In this document: positions 43,900 through 53,803 of the stretch, piece after piece
How positions within the stretch are numbered: the stretch's first letter is position 1
How the letters are laid out: every line of letters begins with the position of its first letter
Assembly: GCF_001500125.1 (NCBI RefSeq)
Contig: NZ_LQIV01000012.1
Location: forward strand, 307,201 to 371,200
Source of the DNA: Mycobacterium sp. IS-1742
GTDB taxonomy: Bacteria > Actinomycetota > Actinomycetes > Mycobacteriales > Mycobacteriaceae
Reading direction: 5' to 3'
DNA length: 64,000 nucleotides
Translations under genes and position numbers: made by a program
The notes under the pieces: model-generated
What the model was told of the DNA's origin: nothing
What the model saw: the letters and a program-made list of their open reading frames with translations, nothing else
Database searches by the model: none

Positions 43900-44406
43900 T
43901 CAGCGCCGGAACCGGCCGTCCATCCCCGCTGTTCCGGTCATGACCTGATAGCGCAGCAGGTTGTGCTTGGCGTCGACCAGCGCGTCGTGGGAGTCGCGGG
44001 GCCGCGGGGGCATCCGCGGTGAGCCCTGGTCCTCCCAGAACTGGCGCAGCTCGCGGGTGAACCGGGGTATCGCGGGCGGCAGCGCGGTCATCGGTCCCCA
44101 CAGCTGGCAGAGCACCACGTGGTCGTAGGCGCCCACCCAGGCCCACAGCTCGATCGGCTCGTCGCCGTCGATGCCGAAGAAGTCCTCGAGTTCGGAGCGG
44201 ATCTCGCGGCGCGACCGCCACGACTTCGACGCGGGCGACGGCAGCTTCGGCAGCACGTGCTTGCGGACCCAGCTGCCTGCGCGTTCCGGGTCGAACTCGG
44301 TGGACACCGCGTAGTACTCACGGCCGTCCTCGGCGGCCACGCCGATCGAGATGAGCTCGATGGTGCGGCCATTGTCGATGAACTCGGTGTCGTAGAAGTA
44401 ACGCAT
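43900..44406 (-). CDS. 3'-5' exoribonuclease, RNase AS type (Rv2179c-like)
   Basis: A 168-residue DEDD-fold nuclease. YDTEFIDNG at the very start carries the first Asp/Glu pair, WAWVGAYDHVVLCQ the second Asp region, and DSHDALVDAKHNLL the final His/Asp of a DEDDh site. Mtb Rv2179c defines this family and is reported to trim adenylate-containing 3' overhangs of RNA. Its start lies adjacent to the stop of the upstream membrane-protein gene (0-bp gap), so the two are co-transcribed. Confidence 0.9.
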   Translation of the reverse strand: MRYFYDTEFIDNGRTIELISIGVAAEDGREYYAVSTEFDPERAGSWVRKHVLPKLPSPASKSWRSRREIRSELEDFFGIDGDEPIELWAWVGAYDHVVLCQLWGPMTALPPAIPRFTRELRQFWEDQGSPRMPPRPRDSHDALVDAKHNLLRYQVMTGTAGMDGRFRR

Positions 44407-45285
44407 CTAGACCGCACCGGTCCTCTCGGCGGCGGGGACCTTCTGCGGGGCGGGTGCGGCGTGGATCTCGCGGTCCAGCTGTTCGTCGACCTTCGCGTCG
44501 TCGGGGAACTTCGGCATCCCGGCGATGGCGTCCTGCAGCCACAGCTTGGCCTGCACCACGGGCCGGCGCAGCCAGCGCTCGCGTTCCAGCGCCCGGTGCA
44601 TCTTGCGGGGCCGGTTCGTATAGCGCCAGCGGGCCCACGGGGCGTGTGGGCGGGACAGCCGCAGCGCACCGACGAACAGCAGGGGTGTGATGAACATGCC
44701 CACCAGCCCGGTCCACACCTTTCCCTTGGCCAGCACCACCATCGCCAGCATCAGCGTCGCGACCGCCAGTGCGATGACCGTCGCGCGCGCCACCACGCTG
44801 TGGTCGTCGCGCCAGATGCCGACGTCGAAGAACGACAGTGGATTGAACCCCAGGATGAGCAGGCCCGCCACCGCGACGGCGGCGAACACCGCGTCCACCG
44901 AGGTGCGGCCGTCCTCGGACCAGTACACGTCCGACAGATGCAGGATCAGGGCGTACTCGTCGAGCACCAGCGCGGCGCCTATCCCGAAAACGGTTGCGGC
45001 CGCGGTGAATTCAGGCACTCCCCCGTTGACGGCCAGCGTCACCATGGTGAGTCCCGACACCATCACGAGAATCACCCCGATGACGACGTGGTGGATGTGC
45101 GTGCCACCCGAACCGGCGATGTTGCGCGGCTGCCACCACTTGCGCGGGGCGTCGCTGCCGGCGTGACGCCGGATGTAGCGCACGATCGTGCGTGTCACGA
45201 AGAAGGTGAGGATGAACGCGACCAGGCAGCACAGCAGCGGCAGGCGATCGAGGGTGAGGAAGTCCAGCTGCAGGGTCAGGTGCAC
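44407..45285 (-). CDS. Integral membrane protein (Rv2180c-like)
   Basis: A 292-residue membrane protein with about seven hydrophobic segments (for example [58 protein letters not shown]) and a basic C-terminal domain ([18 protein letters not shown]). [10 protein letters not shown] and LDEYALILH contain conserved-looking His/Asp/Glu residues in or near membrane segments, which may bind a metal. GTG at 45285 chosen because the frame upstream lacks membrane character and the length then matches Rv2180c. Function unknown. Confidence 0.8.
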   Translation of the reverse strand: MHLTLQLDFLTLDRLPLLCCLVAFILTFFVTRTIVRYIRRHAGSDAPRKWWQPRNIAGSGGTHIHHVVIGVILVMVSGLTMVTLAVNGGVPEFTAAATVFGIGAALVLDEYALILHLSDVYWSEDGRTSVDAVFAAVAVAGLLILGFNPLSFFDVGIWRDDHSVVARATVIALAVATLMLAMVVLAKGKVWTGLVGMFITPLLFVGALRLSRPHAPWARWRYTNRPRKMHRALERERWLRRPVVQAKLWLQDAIAGMPKFPDDAKVDEQLDREIHAAPAPQKVPAAERTGAV

Positions 45286-45371
45286 GCTGTGGAAACTTAC
45301 GCCGACCTGCGCGTGGCGCGACCGGGATGTCGTCCGACTCGCCGGAGCCCACCGATAGGCTGGTCGGCGAC

Positions 45372-46655
45372 ATGAGTACTCGGCGGTCGCCTGCTTGGGC
45401 GCCAACCTTTGCGTGGCGGACGTTCTGCCTTCTGACCCTGGCCGCGCTCGGCTGGGCCGGCTGGCGGTTACTCGGTGAGACGCCGTACCGGATCGACATC
45501 GACGTCTACCGGATGGGCGGCCGGGCCTGGCTCGACGGCAGCCCGCTCTACGCCGACGGCGCCATGTTCGCCACCCAGGGCGGCCTCGAGCTGCCGTTCA
45601 CCTATCCCCCGCTCGCGGCGATCGTCTTCTCCCCGTTCGCCGTGATGCCACTGCCCGCGGCCAGCGCGGTGATCACCGCGACCACGCTGTTGCTGCTGGT
45701 CGTCGCCCTGGTGATCGTGCTGACCCGGCTCGACGTCTGGCCGGCCACGCGGGTGACGGCACAACCGGCCTGGCTGCGGCGCACGTGGCTGGCCGCGGCG
45801 ATCGTCGCCCCGGCGGTGCTCTTCCTCGAACCCATCCGGGCGAACTTCGACTTCGGCCAGATCAACGTCGTTCTGATGACGCTGGTGATCGCCGACTGCC
45901 TGCCGCGGCGCACCCCGTGGCCGCGCGGGATGCTGGTCGGTCTGGCGATCGCGCTCAAGCTGACCCCCGCCGTGTTCCTGCTGTACTTCCTGCTGCGCCG
46001 CGACACCCGGGCACTGCTGGTCAGCGCCGCCTCGGTCGTCGTGCTCATGGTGCTCGGGTTCGCGCTGGCCTGGCGCGACTCGTGGGAGTACTGGACCGCG
46101 ACGGTGCGCAACACCGACCGGATCGGCGCAGCCACGCTGAACACCAACCAGAACATCGCGGGCACGCTGGCGCGCCTGGGGGTCGGCGAAGACCTCCGGT
46201 TCGCCCTGTGGGCGCTGGCGTGCTTCGCGGTGCTGGGGTTGACCGTCTGGGCGGGACGCCGCGCACTGCGCGCGGACGAACCGGTGCTGGCCCTGGTCTG
46301 CGTCGCGATGTTCGGCCTGGTGGTCTCGCCGGTGTCGTGGTCACACCACTGGGTGTGGTCGCTGCCCACGGTGCTGGTGACGCTCGTGGTGGCCCACCGC
46401 ACCCGGCACCTGGGGCTGGCCGTCGCCGGGGCACTCGGCTTCGCGCTGACGGTGTGGTCGCCGATCACCCTGCTACCAGAGCACCGGGAGACCTCGGCGT
46501 CGCTGTGGCGTCAGCTGGCCGGCGGCTCCTACGTGTGGTGGGCGCTGCTGGTGATCGCGGCGGCGGGCACGCTGACCGCGCGGGCGACCCACCGCCCCGA
46601 ACCCGTCAGGGCGGTTCAGCCCGCAGCGGCCTCGGGCAGTCGCGCGGCCGGCTGA
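45372..46655 (+). CDS. mptC: Alpha-(1->2)-mannopyranosyltransferase MptC (Rv2181-like)
   Basis: A 427-residue GT-C (GT87) membrane glycosyltransferase with about ten TM helices. It adds single alpha-1,2-mannose branches to lipomannan and lipoarabinomannan. The first extracytoplasmic loop has [19 protein letters not shown] with the acidic pair expected for polyprenyl-phosphomannose use; [12 protein letters not shown] and [12 protein letters not shown] are further family blocks. ATG at 45372 gives a length equal to that recalled for Rv2181; an ATG at 45327 is also open. Overlaps the convergent acyltransferase by 40 bp. Confidence 0.88.
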   Translation: MSTRRSPAWAPTFAWRTFCLLTLAALGWAGWRLLGETPYRIDIDVYRMGGRAWLDGSPLYADGAMFATQGGLELPFTYPPLAAIVFSPFAVMPLPAASAVITATTLLLLVVALVIVLTRLDVWPATRVTAQPAWLRRTWLAAAIVAPAVLFLEPIRANFDFGQINVVLMTLVIADCLPRRTPWPRGMLVGLAIALKLTPAVFLLYFLLRRDTRALLVSAASVVVLMVLGFALAWRDSWEYWTATVRNTDRIGAATLNTNQNIAGTLARLGVGEDLRFALWALACFAVLGLTVWAGRRALRADEPVLALVCVAMFGLVVSPVSWSHHWVWSLPTVLVTLVVAHRTRHLGLAVAGALGFALTVWSPITLLPEHRETSASLWRQLAGGSYVWWALLVIAAAGTLTARATHRPEPVRAVQPAAASGSRAAG

Positions 46656-47335
46656 GCGACCGCGGTGCCTTCCTTGACGTCGGCGGCGTAGAGGTCCACG
46701 TACTCCTGACCGGAGAGCCGCATCAGCTCGTACATGACCTCGTCGATGACGGCCCGCTCGATGAAGCGATTGCCCGCGAGACCCTCGAACCGGGTGAAGT
46801 CCATCGGCTTGCCGAATTTGACCTCGACCTTGCCGAACCGCCACATCTTGCTGCCGGGCGGGTTGACGACGTCGGTGCCGATCATCGCGACGGGGATCAC
46901 CGGCATGCCGGTCTCCAGCGCGAGCCGCGCCAGACCGGTCTTACCCTTGTAGAGGCGTCCGTCGGGTGAGCGGGTGCCCTCGGGGTACATGCCGAGCAGT
47001 TTGCCTTCGGCGAGTATGCGCTGCGCGGTGGTCAGGGCGCTCTTCGCGGAGTCCGCGTCGGTCCGGTCGATCGGCACCTGTCCGGCGACGGTGTAGAACC
47101 AACGCTGGAACCAACCCTTGAGCCCGGTTCCGGTGAAGTACTCGGCCTTGGCCAGGAACGTGATGCGCCTGCTGACCACCAGGGGTAGATAGAAGCTGTC
47201 GGCGACGGCGAGGTGGTTACTGGCCAGGATCGCGGCGCCCGAGCGGGGAAGGTATTCCAGCCCTTGCACTTTGGGGCGGCCGAGCAGGGTCAGCAACGGG
47301 CCCATGAAGACGTACTTGAACAGCCAATACCACAT
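46616..47335 (-). CDS. plsM: Acyl-CoA:glycerophosphate acyltransferase (PlsC-like, Rv2182c)
   Basis: A 239-residue membrane-associated acyltransferase for phospholipid synthesis. The HX4D motif is in [13 protein letters not shown], and the substrate-binding [16 protein letters not shown] and VIPVAMIGT motifs follow. The mycobacterial orthologue has been reported as PlsM, which places palmitate at the sn-2 position. The ATG at 47335 ([10 protein letters not shown]) is chosen since upstream residues are not typical. It heads a minus-strand group running back from the Rv2183c-like gene. Confidence 0.87.
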   Translation of the reverse strand: MWYWLFKYVFMGPLLTLLGRPKVQGLEYLPRSGAAILASNHLAVADSFYLPLVVSRRITFLAKAEYFTGTGLKGWFQRWFYTVAGQVPIDRTDADSAKSALTTAQRILAEGKLLGMYPEGTRSPDGRLYKGKTGLARLALETGMPVIPVAMIGTDVVNPPGSKMWRFGKVEVKFGKPMDFTRFEGLAGNRFIERAVIDEVMYELMRLSGQEYVDLYAADVKEGTAVAQPAARLPEAAAG

Positions 47336-47428
47336 GGACCCTCCGCATCGGGCGCACCGGACGGTGCTCTGCGACAACTTTACCCAGGCGGTGAGAACAC
47401 GACCACAGTGTCGGCCCGGGTGCGGACC

Positions 47429-47818
47429 TCACTCCTGGACGGTCACCGGAATGTGCTGGTAGCGGCCCGGGCCGGGCGGCTGATCGGGCGGCTGGTCGGT
47501 CTGGGGCGGGGGTGACGGGGGTGACGGCGGTGTCGGCGGCGGCCCCGCCGCGTCGATGTCGTCGACGAGCGCGCGCACGACGTCGAGAAGCGCGACGCTG
47601 TGTTCGGCGACGACGTTGAGCAGCGGGTGCTGTTCACCCTGGACCAGCGCGGCCAATGCACACACCGGGCACCAGACCTGCTGACAGCTGCCGGGCCGCT
47701 CCCCACCGCTTCCGGCCGCACGGGCGGCGGCGAACCGGATCGCGGGGTCCACGCGGTTGAGGATCGCCTGCGCCAGCGCCCGCAGCTCGGGACCGAGGTC
47801 GGAATGTTCAGCACTCAT
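47429..47818 (-). CDS. Small Cys-containing, Pro-tailed protein (Rv2183c-like)
   Basis: A 129-residue protein with no known domain. The first half is helical (LRALAQAILNRVDPAIRFAA) and includes SCQQVWCPVCALAAL, whose C-x5-C-x2-C spacing could bind a metal. The second half has a VAEHSVALLDVVRALVDDID helix and then a Pro-rich tail. Its ATG overlaps the stop of the ArsA-like ATPase by 4 bp, implying joint function. This pairing is kept in M. tuberculosis. Confidence 0.78.
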   Translation of the reverse strand: MSAEHSDLGPELRALAQAILNRVDPAIRFAAARAAGSGGERPGSCQQVWCPVCALAALVQGEQHPLLNVVAEHSVALLDVVRALVDDIDAAGPPPTPPSPPSPPPQTDQPPDQPPGPGRYQHIPVTVQE

Positions 47819-49080
47819 GCCGGCCACACCTCCGGGTTCGGTCGAAATCGCACGGTCAGCTCGCTTCCCCGCAGTGCCGCGTCGGTGACGATGCACCTGC
47901 GCAACACGGATGCGAGTCGGACCCGGCGCCGCATACCGCCGGCACCGATGATCAGGTCGTCGTCGACCCGGCCCAGCGTGAGCTCGCCGGGATCGACCTG
48001 CGGCAACTCTAACCGCAATCGGTACACCGCATCGAGGCCGGTTCCCGACTCACGGTCGACGACCGGGCGGACCGGCGCAGGCGGGGCCGATCCGTCGCGC
48101 CTGCGGGCGGCGTCGAGCAGCTCCCCCAGCGCCTTGGGGCCGATCGGCTCCCCGGGCAGGTGGGGCACCAGCACCAGCGCCACGTCCCCGATCGCGGTGT
48201 CGAGGTGGTCGAGCACCGCCTTCTGCTCGGAGATGCGTTCGGCGTACCAGTCGAATGCGGGATGTTCGGGCAGGTTCCGGTACTCGAACGAATCATCCTG
48301 CAGCAGAACTTGGTTGACGATCAGCTCGCCGACCCGGACGCCCATCAGCGCCAACGAGCCCAGCGTGCGGGACGCCTCGGCGGCGACCACCCGCGCGGCG
48401 GTGAGCACCAGGTGCGCGCTGACCTGCGAGGCGTCGGCGAGCAGAACCGTCAACCGCTGGGTCGCCGCATCGATACGCTCCACGAGATCCACCATCGCCG
48501 CCGACGCCGCATCGTCGGCGCCCCGGGACAACCGGCGGTGCCGGGGCCACGCCCGCTCGAGGTAGAGCGCAAGCGTGCCGGGCAGCGTCAGCATGCGCAG
48601 CGCGTCGGCGGTGGAGGCGCAGTCGACCACGACGTGCTCCCACAGACCGCTCGCCGCCAACTCCGCGACCTCGTGCAGGCCGAGCACTTCCTGCACCCCG
48701 GGGAGCGCTGAGAGTTCTTCTGGCGCAACGTCATTGAGGTCAGAATCGGGGAACCGCGCGGCGACGGGCCCGGCGACCTCCCGCCACCTCTGCGTCAGCA
48801 GCGCCAGCGTGTCGAGGGCCAGCGCGTCGAGGGTGCCCCCGGCGTCGGCGGTGCCGGCGTCGAGGTCGGCGAGGATGCGGGTCGGTTCCCGCCGCCCGGT
48901 CGGGGTGACCGTCGCCCCGAGCACATCCCCGGTCGAGTGCGCCTGGTCGGTGGACACGATCAGGACCCGGCCGCCCGCCCGCGCCTCGCGGACGGCCGTG
49001 GCCGTCGCGAGCGTGGACTTACCTACCCCGCCCTTGCCGACGAACAGGCTGATGCGGGCGGCGGCGCCACTGGAGTTCAC
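47815..49080 (-). CDS. ArsA/GET3-like ATPase (Rv2184c-like)
   Basis: A 421-residue ATPase of the deviant Walker A (SIMIBI) class: FVGKGGVGKSTLATATA at the N-terminus, VSTDQAHSTGDVLG as switch I, and VVVDCASTADALRMLTLP in place of the usual Asp-x-x-Pro-Thr-Gly-His. The C-terminal part has an ArsA-like beta domain. Such proteins move anions or tail-anchored proteins; no arsenic genes are nearby, so arsenic transport is unlikely. GTG start overlapping the SRPBCC gene stop by 4 bp. Confidence 0.83.
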   Translation of the reverse strand: MNSSGAAARISLFVGKGGVGKSTLATATAVREARAGGRVLIVSTDQAHSTGDVLGATVTPTGRREPTRILADLDAGTADAGGTLDALALDTLALLTQRWREVAGPVAARFPDSDLNDVAPEELSALPGVQEVLGLHEVAELAASGLWEHVVVDCASTADALRMLTLPGTLALYLERAWPRHRRLSRGADDAASAAMVDLVERIDAATQRLTVLLADASQVSAHLVLTAARVVAAEASRTLGSLALMGVRVGELIVNQVLLQDDSFEYRNLPEHPAFDWYAERISEQKAVLDHLDTAIGDVALVLVPHLPGEPIGPKALGELLDAARRRDGSAPPAPVRPVVDRESGTGLDAVYRLRLELPQVDPGELTLGRVDDDLIIGAGGMRRRVRLASVLRRCIVTDAALRGSELTVRFRPNPEVWPA

Positions 49081-49514
49081 TCAGCCTCGGCCCGTTTCTT
49101 CAGATCCTTGAGCGCCGTCTCGGTCAGCCTTCGCTCCGCCTTGCGTTTGAGCAGGCCGATCATCGGGATCATCAGGTCGACCGCGAGCTCGTAGGTGACG
49201 TCGGTGCCCGACCCCTTGGGAGCCAGGCGGTAGGCGCCCTCGAGGGACTTCAGCAAAGAACTCGAGACGAGCGTCCACGTCACCGAGTTGCGGTCGGCGG
49301 GCCACTCGTAGGCCAGCACCATGGTGTCCTTGAGTACGGCTGCGTCGAGCACCAGCCGCGCGGTCTTCGGGTATCCGTCGACGTCGGTGTCGAGCACCTC
49401 GGTCTCCCGGTACTCCTTGACCCAGTCGGGATAGGACCCGATGTCGGCGATGACGTCCATCACCGTCGCAGGATCGGCATCGATGTAGATCGTCTGCGCC
49501 GTCTTGTCCGCCAC
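49077..49514 (-). CDS. SRPBCC-family lipid/ligand-binding protein (Rv2185c-like)
   Basis: A 145-residue START-like (polyketide cyclase/dehydrase) domain. Typical features are QTIYIDADPATVMDVIADI at the N-terminus, YPDWVKEYRETEVLD, and a long C-terminal helix LKRKAERRLTETALKDLKKRAE that closes the hydrophobic cavity. Ligand not known. GTG start; it leads the SRPBCC-ATPase-Cys protein operon. A second, shorter SRPBCC gene lies just upstream. Confidence 0.86.
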   Translation of the reverse strand: MADKTAQTIYIDADPATVMDVIADIGSYPDWVKEYRETEVLDTDVDGYPKTARLVLDAAVLKDTMVLAYEWPADRNSVTWTLVSSSLLKSLEGAYRLAPKGSGTDVTYELAVDLMIPMIGLLKRKAERRLTETALKDLKKRAEAE

Positions 49515-49569
49515 GTGCCCGCCCTCCTCAAGCCGAAATGTACCCTCACGTCCGCGGCTGTACCCATCG

Positions 49570-49959
49570 TCAGGACAGCCGCGACACCCCCACCGGCCGT
49601 GACGCCTCCAGGGTCCGCTTGAGCTCGAACGCCATCTTCTTACCCGCTACCCGCCGCGCGTGGTTCACCTTCGCCAGGTTCGTCCGCGCCAATTGCCGCG
49701 CGGAGACGCCCGCCGGTTCGGCGTGCAGGAAGTAGTGCAGGATCACGCCGTCCAGCGACGGCTCCAGCCACACCTCCATGGTCCCGATCAGCGCGCCGGT
49801 CACCGTCCAGCGGTGCCCGACGGGTCCCCGGTCCTCCACGACGGTCAGCCGAAGATCCGGCCACCAGCGCCGCCAGTTGGCCGGTTCTGCGACGGCGCGG
49901 CCCACCTCAGCGGGGTCGGCGGCAACGAACGTCTCGTCGGCGATCTGGATGCTGTTCAT
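49570..49959 (-). CDS. SRPBCC-family protein (Rv2186c-like)
   Basis: A 129-residue START-like domain protein: [21 protein letters not shown], then [24 protein letters not shown], and a basic C-terminal helix ([25 protein letters not shown] in two blocks). It may bind lipid or aromatic ligands. ATG at 49959 is chosen over a GTG 7 codons upstream, which would add non-family residues. Divergent from fadD15 by 62 bp. Confidence 0.83.
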   Translation of the reverse strand: MNSIQIADETFVAADPAEVGRAVAEPANWRRWWPDLRLTVVEDRGPVGHRWTVTGALIGTMEVWLEPSLDGVILHYFLHAEPAGVSARQLARTNLAKVNHARRVAGKKMAFELKRTLEASRPVGVSRLS

Positions 49960-50021
49960 CGTCTCCCAAGCTTCACACACGGCCCCTCGCCGCGGTGCAG
50001 CGGCCGACTAGGCTGGAAGCC

Positions 50022-51833
50022 GTGCCCGAGTTCAGCGTGCCCGCCCCGTTCACGGTGGGTGAGCGCGACACCGTCGTCAGCGCGGTCTTCGACCACGAGC
50101 GCGACGATCCCGGCCACGTCATCTTCCGCCGGTTGGTCGACGGCACCTGGACGGACGTGACATGCGCCGAGGCTGCTGCGCAGATCCGTTCCGCCGCACT
50201 GGGTCTCATCGCATCGGGCGTGCAGCCCGGTGACCGCGTCGCGCTGCTGTCCGCAACCCGCTACGAGTGGCCGATCCTCGACTTCGCGATCCTGGCCGTC
50301 GGCGCGCTGACCGTTCCGATCTACGAGACATCCTCGGTCGAACAGATCCGCTGGGTGCTGTCGGACTCGGGCGCGGTGCTGGTGATCGCCGAGAACGACG
50401 CCCACGCCGACAGGATCGAACAGCTCAGGGACGACCTGCCCGAGCTGCGCACGGTACTGCGCATCGAGGGTTCCGGCCCCGGTGCGCTCGAGGCGCTGGC
50501 CGAGGCCGGCAGGCAGGTGGCGCCCGACGAACTCGACAACCGGCTGGCCGGGATCCGGTCTGCTCAACCGGCCACCATGATCTACACCTCCGGCACCACC
50601 GGGCGGCCGAAGGGCTGCCAGCTCACCCACGCGAACCTGGTCTACGAGATCCGCGGCGCCAAGAGCTGCTTCCCGGCCCAGCTCGCCGAGGGTGAGCGGA
50701 TGCTGGTGTTCCTGCCGCTGGCCCATGTGCTGGCCCGCGCCATCACCATCGCCGCGTTCGCCAACAAGGTCACCCTCGGCTTCACCAGCGACATCAAGAA
50801 CCTCGTCCCGCTGTTCGGGGTGTTCAGGCCGACGCTGGTGGTGTCGGTGCCGCGGGTCTTCGAGAAGGTGTACAACACCGCCGAGCAGAACGCCCGCAAC
50901 GACGGGAAGGGCCGCATCTTCGACATCGCCGCCGCGACGGCGATCGAGTACAGCCGCGCCCTGGACGCCGCGGGTGCCGGGCGCGGACCGGGCCTGCTGC
51001 TGCGCGCCCGCCACGCGCTGTTCGACCGGCTGGTGTACGGCAAGCTGCGCGCCGCGCTCGGCGGGGAGTGCCACGCCGCCATCTCGGGCGGCGCACCGCT
51101 GGGCGCACGCCTCGGCCACTTCTACCGCGGCGTCGGGCTGACCATCTACGAGGGTTACGGCCTGACCGAGACCAGCGCGGCGATCACCGTGAACCGGATC
51201 GACGACATCAGGATCGGATCGGTGGGCAAACTGCTGCCGGGCAACAGCATGCAACTCGGCGACGACAACGAACTGCTGGTCAAGGGTGGCGTGGTGTTCG
51301 GCGGTTACTGGCGCAACGAGGAGGAGACCGCGAAGGTCTTCACCGACGGCTGGTTCCACACCGGCGACCTGGGCGCCATCGACGACGACGGATTCCTCAC
51401 GATCGTCGGGCGCAAGAAGGAGATCATCGTGACCGCCGGCGGCAAGAACGTCGCGCCCGCGGTCATGGAAGACCAGTTGCGGGCCCATCCGCTGATCAGC
51501 CAGGCGATGGCCGTCGGCGACGCCCGGCCGTTCGTCGGCGCGTTGATCACCATCGACCCCGAGGCGTTCGAGGGTTGGAAACAGCGCAACGGCAAGGCGC
51601 CCGACGCCTCGGTCGGCGACCTCGCGGCCGACCCCGATCTGATCGCCGAGATCGACACCGCGGTCACGCAGGCCAACCAGGCCGTGTCCAAGGCCGAGGC
51701 GATCCGCAAGTTCCGCGTCCTGCCGGTGGACTTCACCGAGGACACCGGCGAACTGACCCCCACCCTGAAGGTCAAGCGCACGGTGGTCGCCGAGAAGTTC
51801 GCCGACGACATCGAGGCGCTCTACATCAGTTAG
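50022..51833 (+). CDS. fadD15: Long-chain fatty-acid--CoA ligase FadD15
   Basis: A 603-residue ANL-superfamily adenylating enzyme. The P-loop-like motif is [13 protein letters not shown], the A5 motif [11 protein letters not shown], the ATP-binding [23 protein letters not shown], and the C-terminal catalytic Lys lies in [12 protein letters not shown]. It activates long-chain fatty acids to acyl-CoA, feeding acyltransferases such as the nearby PlsC-like protein. GTG start with GGAAG upstream. The stop shares TTAG with the convergent pimB' stop. Confidence 0.94.
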   Translation: MPEFSVPAPFTVGERDTVVSAVFDHERDDPGHVIFRRLVDGTWTDVTCAEAAAQIRSAALGLIASGVQPGDRVALLSATRYEWPILDFAILAVGALTVPIYETSSVEQIRWVLSDSGAVLVIAENDAHADRIEQLRDDLPELRTVLRIEGSGPGALEALAEAGRQVAPDELDNRLAGIRSAQPATMIYTSGTTGRPKGCQLTHANLVYEIRGAKSCFPAQLAEGERMLVFLPLAHVLARAITIAAFANKVTLGFTSDIKNLVPLFGVFRPTLVVSVPRVFEKVYNTAEQNARNDGKGRIFDIAAATAIEYSRALDAAGAGRGPGLLLRARHALFDRLVYGKLRAALGGECHAAISGGAPLGARLGHFYRGVGLTIYEGYGLTETSAAITVNRIDDIRIGSVGKLLPGNSMQLGDDNELLVKGGVVFGGYWRNEEETAKVFTDGWFHTGDLGAIDDDGFLTIVGRKKEIIVTAGGKNVAPAVMEDQLRAHPLISQAMAVGDARPFVGALITIDPEAFEGWKQRNGKAPDASVGDLAADPDLIAEIDTAVTQANQAVSKAEAIRKFRVLPVDFTEDTGELTPTLKVKRTVVAEKFADDIEALYIS

Positions 51834-52957
51834 AGAAGCTCGGTGAGCCGGGCCGCGCGCGTCGGCCACTGCCAGTTCTGCAGCGCCCACCGCCTGCCCG
51901 CGTCACCCATCGCCCCCGCCCGCGCCGGGTCGGCGAGCAGATCGCCGACCGCGGTGGCCACCGCACCGACGTCGGTGCCGTCGACGACGAGCCCGGTCTC
52001 CCCGTCGCGGACGGTCTCCGGCGCGCCGCCCGAGCGGCCCGCCACCACCGGCACCCCGGTCGCCGAGGCCTCCAGATAGACGATGCCGAGCCCTTCGACG
52101 TCCAGACCGGCGCCGCGGGTGCGGCAAGGCATCGCGAACACGTCGGCCATCGCGTGGTGGGCGGGCAGTTCGTCGCCCGGGACGCCGCCGGTGAAGCACA
52201 CGTGCCCGCCGACACCGTGCTCGCGGGCCAGCCGTTCCAGCGCGGTGCGGTACGGACCGCCCCCGACGATCACCAGCACCGCATCCGGCGCCCGGCGCCG
52301 GATCGCGGGCATCGCCTTGATCAGCATGTCCTGCCCCTTGCGGGGCACCAGTCGCGACAGGCAGAGCACGACGGGGCGGTCCCCGAGGCCGTAGCGGGCC
52401 CGCAGCTCGGCGCGCGCGGCCGGATCGGGGGTGAACCGCTCGGTGTCCACCCCGGGCGGCAGGTGTTCCAGCGCGGCGCGCGGTCCGAACGCCCCGGCGA
52501 ACCGGCCGCGGGTGTAGCGGCTGACGAAGGTCACCACATCGGTGTCGTCGCCGATGCGGCGCAGCGCCGTGCGCGCCACCGGCAACATGGACCAGCCCAC
52601 TTCGTGGCCGTGGGTGCTGGCGATCGCCCGGGCGGCGCCGGCACGCCGGGCGATCGGCGTGAGCAGGGCCAGCGGGGCCGCCGCGCCGAACCACACGGTG
52701 TCGATGTCGCGGCTTGTGATGAGGCCGCGCATCCGGCCCGCCACCGACGGTTCGGGCAGCATCAGGGTGCCGGGGTGGCGCACCACCTCGTAGGCGGCCG
52801 CACGGTCGTAATCCGCGGCGTTCTTCCACGCCGGGGCGTAGACGGTCACCTGGTGTTCGCCCGCCGCCACGACGTGGTCGACGAACGCCTCGAGGTAGTT
52901 CTGGATACCGCCGGGGCGCGGCGGAAAGTCGTTGGTGACCAGCAGGACTCGCGACAT
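51830..52957 (-). CDS. pimB: GDP-mannose-dependent alpha-(1->6)-PIM mannosyltransferase PimB'
   Basis: A 375-residue GT4 glycosyltransferase acting on the inner membrane face, adding the second mannose to phosphatidylinositol mannoside. N-terminal [17 protein letters not shown] is the acceptor loop; [17 protein letters not shown] and the EX7E motif in [19 protein letters not shown] bind GDP-mannose. Corresponds to Rv2188c. ATG at 52957; 10 bp separate it from the metalloprotease-like gene upstream. Together with mptA and mptC it makes the window rich in PIM/LM synthesis genes. Confidence 0.93.
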   Translation of the reverse strand: MSRVLLVTNDFPPRPGGIQNYLEAFVDHVVAAGEHQVTVYAPAWKNAADYDRAAAYEVVRHPGTLMLPEPSVAGRMRGLITSRDIDTVWFGAAAPLALLTPIARRAGAARAIASTHGHEVGWSMLPVARTALRRIGDDTDVVTFVSRYTRGRFAGAFGPRAALEHLPPGVDTERFTPDPAARAELRARYGLGDRPVVLCLSRLVPRKGQDMLIKAMPAIRRRAPDAVLVIVGGGPYRTALERLAREHGVGGHVCFTGGVPGDELPAHHAMADVFAMPCRTRGAGLDVEGLGIVYLEASATGVPVVAGRSGGAPETVRDGETGLVVDGTDVGAVATAVGDLLADPARAGAMGDAGRRWALQNWQWPTRAARLTELL

Positions 52958-52967
52958 CGGGCCCAGG

Positions 52968-53798
52968 CTAACCCTGCGGCCAGTGCCGCCACCCGGCCAG
53001 CAGCTCGTCGTGGCCGGCGCCGAGCGTGTCCCGCACCGCCGCGGCGACGTCGACATGGTCGGGGCCGCACGCCCGCACATACAGCGCCCGCAGGCGTTCG
53101 GGGCCGTAACGGTCGGCGACGTAGACGGCGAACCGCCACGCCCGGTCGTAGGCGAGGGACCTGGTGGGGCCAGGGGTGTCGAGGTCGCTGTCGGTGGGCA
53201 GGGTGGGCACCGCATCCGGTGCTAACGCCGCGTCGCGCGGGCGGGCCAGGTAGTCGGCGACGCCCTCGGTCAGCCAGCGCGGCGCGTCGGCTGCGGTCTG
53301 CTCGCGAACCGCGTGGTGGAACAGTTCATGGCGCAGCACGATGCGCAGTGACTCGTCGGTCATCGCGGCGGCGCCCGGGGCGAACAAGATGCGGTCGGCG
53401 GTGGTCGCGGCCGCGATGTCGGCTCCCCCGCCGGCGAGCGCCGCGAACTGCGGATCCGAACCGGTCGCGACGATGATGATCTCCCGCCGCCAGTCCTGGC
53501 CCCAGAAGCCGGTCACCGCATCGGCGGCGGCCGGGAGTTCGGCGGCGATGCGGGACAGCAGGGTCGCGCTGCGGGTGCCGCCGAGCGCGACGAACTCCGC
53601 GCGGCGTCCGTCGGGCAGCTGTGTGGTGACGGCGGTGGGTCCGGCCGCCGTCGGCTGGTCGGCGACCGCGGCGGCGAGCGGCGGCGGCGCGACCGGAGGA
53701 TGCACCCGGTCGAGCAGCAGGACGGCGGAGACGAACTCGGCCAGCAGCAGCGCGAGCAGGACCCGTCGGGGTCGGATGGAGCCGGGCCCGGTGGCCAC
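52968..53798 (-). CDS. Membrane-anchored gluzincin-like protein (Rv2189c-like)
   Basis: A 276-residue protein with an N-terminal signal anchor (VLLALLLAEFVSAVLLLD) and a metalloprotease-like domain: HELFHHAV gives HExxH, and WLTEGVADYLA gives the downstream Glu of gluzincins (peptidase MA-like). It probably works outside the membrane. Substrate unknown. GTG start, between pimB' and the NlpC/P60 gene, which suggests a wall or envelope role. Confidence 0.8.
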   Translation of the reverse strand: MATGPGSIRPRRVLLALLLAEFVSAVLLLDRVHPPVAPPPLAAAVADQPTAAGPTAVTTQLPDGRRAEFVALGGTRSATLLSRIAAELPAAADAVTGFWGQDWRREIIIVATGSDPQFAALAGGGADIAAATTADRILFAPGAAAMTDESLRIVLRHELFHHAVREQTAADAPRWLTEGVADYLARPRDAALAPDAVPTLPTDSDLDTPGPTRSLAYDRAWRFAVYVADRYGPERLRALYVRACGPDHVDVAAAVRDTLGAGHDELLAGWRHWPQG

Positions 53799-53803
53799 GG
53801 GTA

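Noticed and set aside
51068..53476. 802-codon plus-strand open frame spanning fadD15, pimB' and the next gene
   Set aside because: It crosses three well-supported genes on both strands and encodes Arg-rich nonsense.
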